The position numbers and the translations under genes were made by a program. A DNA stretch of 22,466 nt from Collinsella sp. Lineage in GTDB: Bacteria > Actinomycetota > Coriobacteriia > Coriobacteriales > Coriobacteriaceae. Location: the NCBI GenBank assembly GCA_019419555.1, contig DXZR01000037.1, positions 1 through 22,466 of the forward strand, given 5' to 3'. Positions 21,872-22,466 of the stretch are shown here, in pieces (positions within the stretch are counted from its first letter, which is position 1; each line of letters begins with the position of its first letter). A model generated the notes under the pieces. That model was not told where the DNA came from. It did not search any database and saw nothing but the letters and a program-made list of their open reading frames with translations.

Positions 21872-22466
21872 ATGCTTACCCAAGCAATCCTCATCGGACT
21901 TATCGCCGCATTTGGTAAGTTCGACTACCAGCTCGGTACGCTCTACGCGTTCCGCCCCATCGTCCTGTGCCCGCTCGTGGGCCTGGTGCTGGGGGACCTG
22001 CAGTCCGGCCTCGCGATCGGTGCGAGCCTGGAGCTGCTGTTCATGGGCTCGATCTCCATCGGCGCCTACGTGCCGCCTGATGAGACGATCGGCGGCGTGC
22101 TTGCCTGTGCCTTCGCTATCCAGCTGGGCCAGAGCACCGAGGCAGCCATCGCGCTTGCCATGCCCATCGCCACGCTGTGCCTTGCCATCAAGAACATCCT
22201 CAACGCCGCCCTGCCGATCCTGGTTGACCGCGCCGACGTCTTCTCCGGCCAGGGCAACCTTAAGGGTGTCTATGCGATGCACTTCCTGATCGGTTCCACC
22301 GGTGTCATCATGGCATTCCTGCTGTGCTCGCTGTCGTTCTATCTGGGTGCTGACGCCATCCAGGGCATGCTCGACTTCATCCCGCCCTTTGTCCTTGCCG
22401 GCTTTGGCGTGGCCGCCAACATCCTGCCGGCCATGGGCTTCGCCATGCTCGGCCGCCTGGTGCTCA
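21872..22466 (+). CDS. PTS mannose-family EIIC membrane component, cut by the window end
   Basis: The first 198 codons of an integral membrane protein that continues past the window. MLTQAILIGLIAAFGKFDYQ opens the first span. VLGDLQSGLAIGASLELLFM and ISIGAYVPPDETIGGVLACA are the signature segments of Man-family EIIC, and several further spans follow. With EIID, presumably just downstream, it forms the sugar channel. AAAGGGGG lies four bases before the ATG; a second ATG at 21868 is in a frame that closes after 16 codons and is not used. Confidence 0.92.
   Translation, partial: MLTQAILIGLIAAFGKFDYQLGTLYAFRPIVLCPLVGLVLGDLQSGLAIGASLELLFMGSISIGAYVPPDETIGGVLACAFAIQLGQSTEAAIALAMPIATLCLAIKNILNAALPILVDRADVFSGQGNLKGVYAMHFLIGSTGVIMAFLLCSLSFYLGADAIQGMLDFIPPFVLAGFGVAANILPAMGFAMLGRLVL

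Overview
The window looks like a chromosomal segment of a high-GC gut actinobacterium of the Coriobacteriia, most like Collinsella. This is inferred from GC-rich codon use, strong AGGAGG-type ribosome sites, mannose-family PTS genes next to fructosamine-type deglycases, and the style of the galE, murB and NlpC-like proteins. No rRNA or tRNA gene was recognised.

Left accessory part (1 to about 11,160). A frameshifted IS110-family transposase relic lies at the left edge. A DUF2975 membrane protein with a Cro/C1-type regulator follows and is closed by a 14-bp-stem hairpin. Next comes the most interesting unit, an apparent RiPP (ribosomally made, post-translationally modified peptide) cluster at about 1,731-7,755. 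It has a near-consensus promoter and two homologous 39-residue precursors, each with five cysteines at identical positions. A dense hairpin/palindrome sits on the end of the second precursor. Then come an ABC ATPase, two overlapping ABC-2-like permeases, a radical SAM/SPASM maturase and a fused ABC exporter. The maturase reading frame is interrupted by one in-frame amber codon (4941-4943) inside its N-terminal peptide-recognition (RRE) domain; the rest is intact. The genes abut or overlap and read as one operon. The cluster is visibly less GC-rich than the right half, which suggests acquisition.

To its right is a degraded IS1595/ISXO2-like transposase relic carrying a perfect 23-bp inverted duplication. 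A two-gene minus-strand module follows: an OLD/RecF-like AAA ATPase and a small Cys-rich protein with a D...ExK nuclease-like motif. It resembles a defence module. An IS3-type OrfA relic closes the accessory part.

Right part (about 11,200 to the end) is ordinary high-GC chromosome: galE, a Tat-exported coiled-coil NlpC/P60-like wall hydrolase, murB, a LacI-family regulator, a small hypothetical protein, two overlapping GntR/UTRA regulators, and a sugar-amine operon. That operon holds two SIS-domain proteins (the second FrlB-like) and mannose-family EIIA, EIIB and EIIC, the last cut by the window edge. HutC-type operator-like palindromes lie between the regulators and the operon. The likely task is PTS uptake of a fructosamine-type (Amadori) compound followed by deglycation. 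Two long inverted repeats with 31-bp arms, at 13,753-13,883 and 16,190-16,262, lie between genes and are not explained by coding content.
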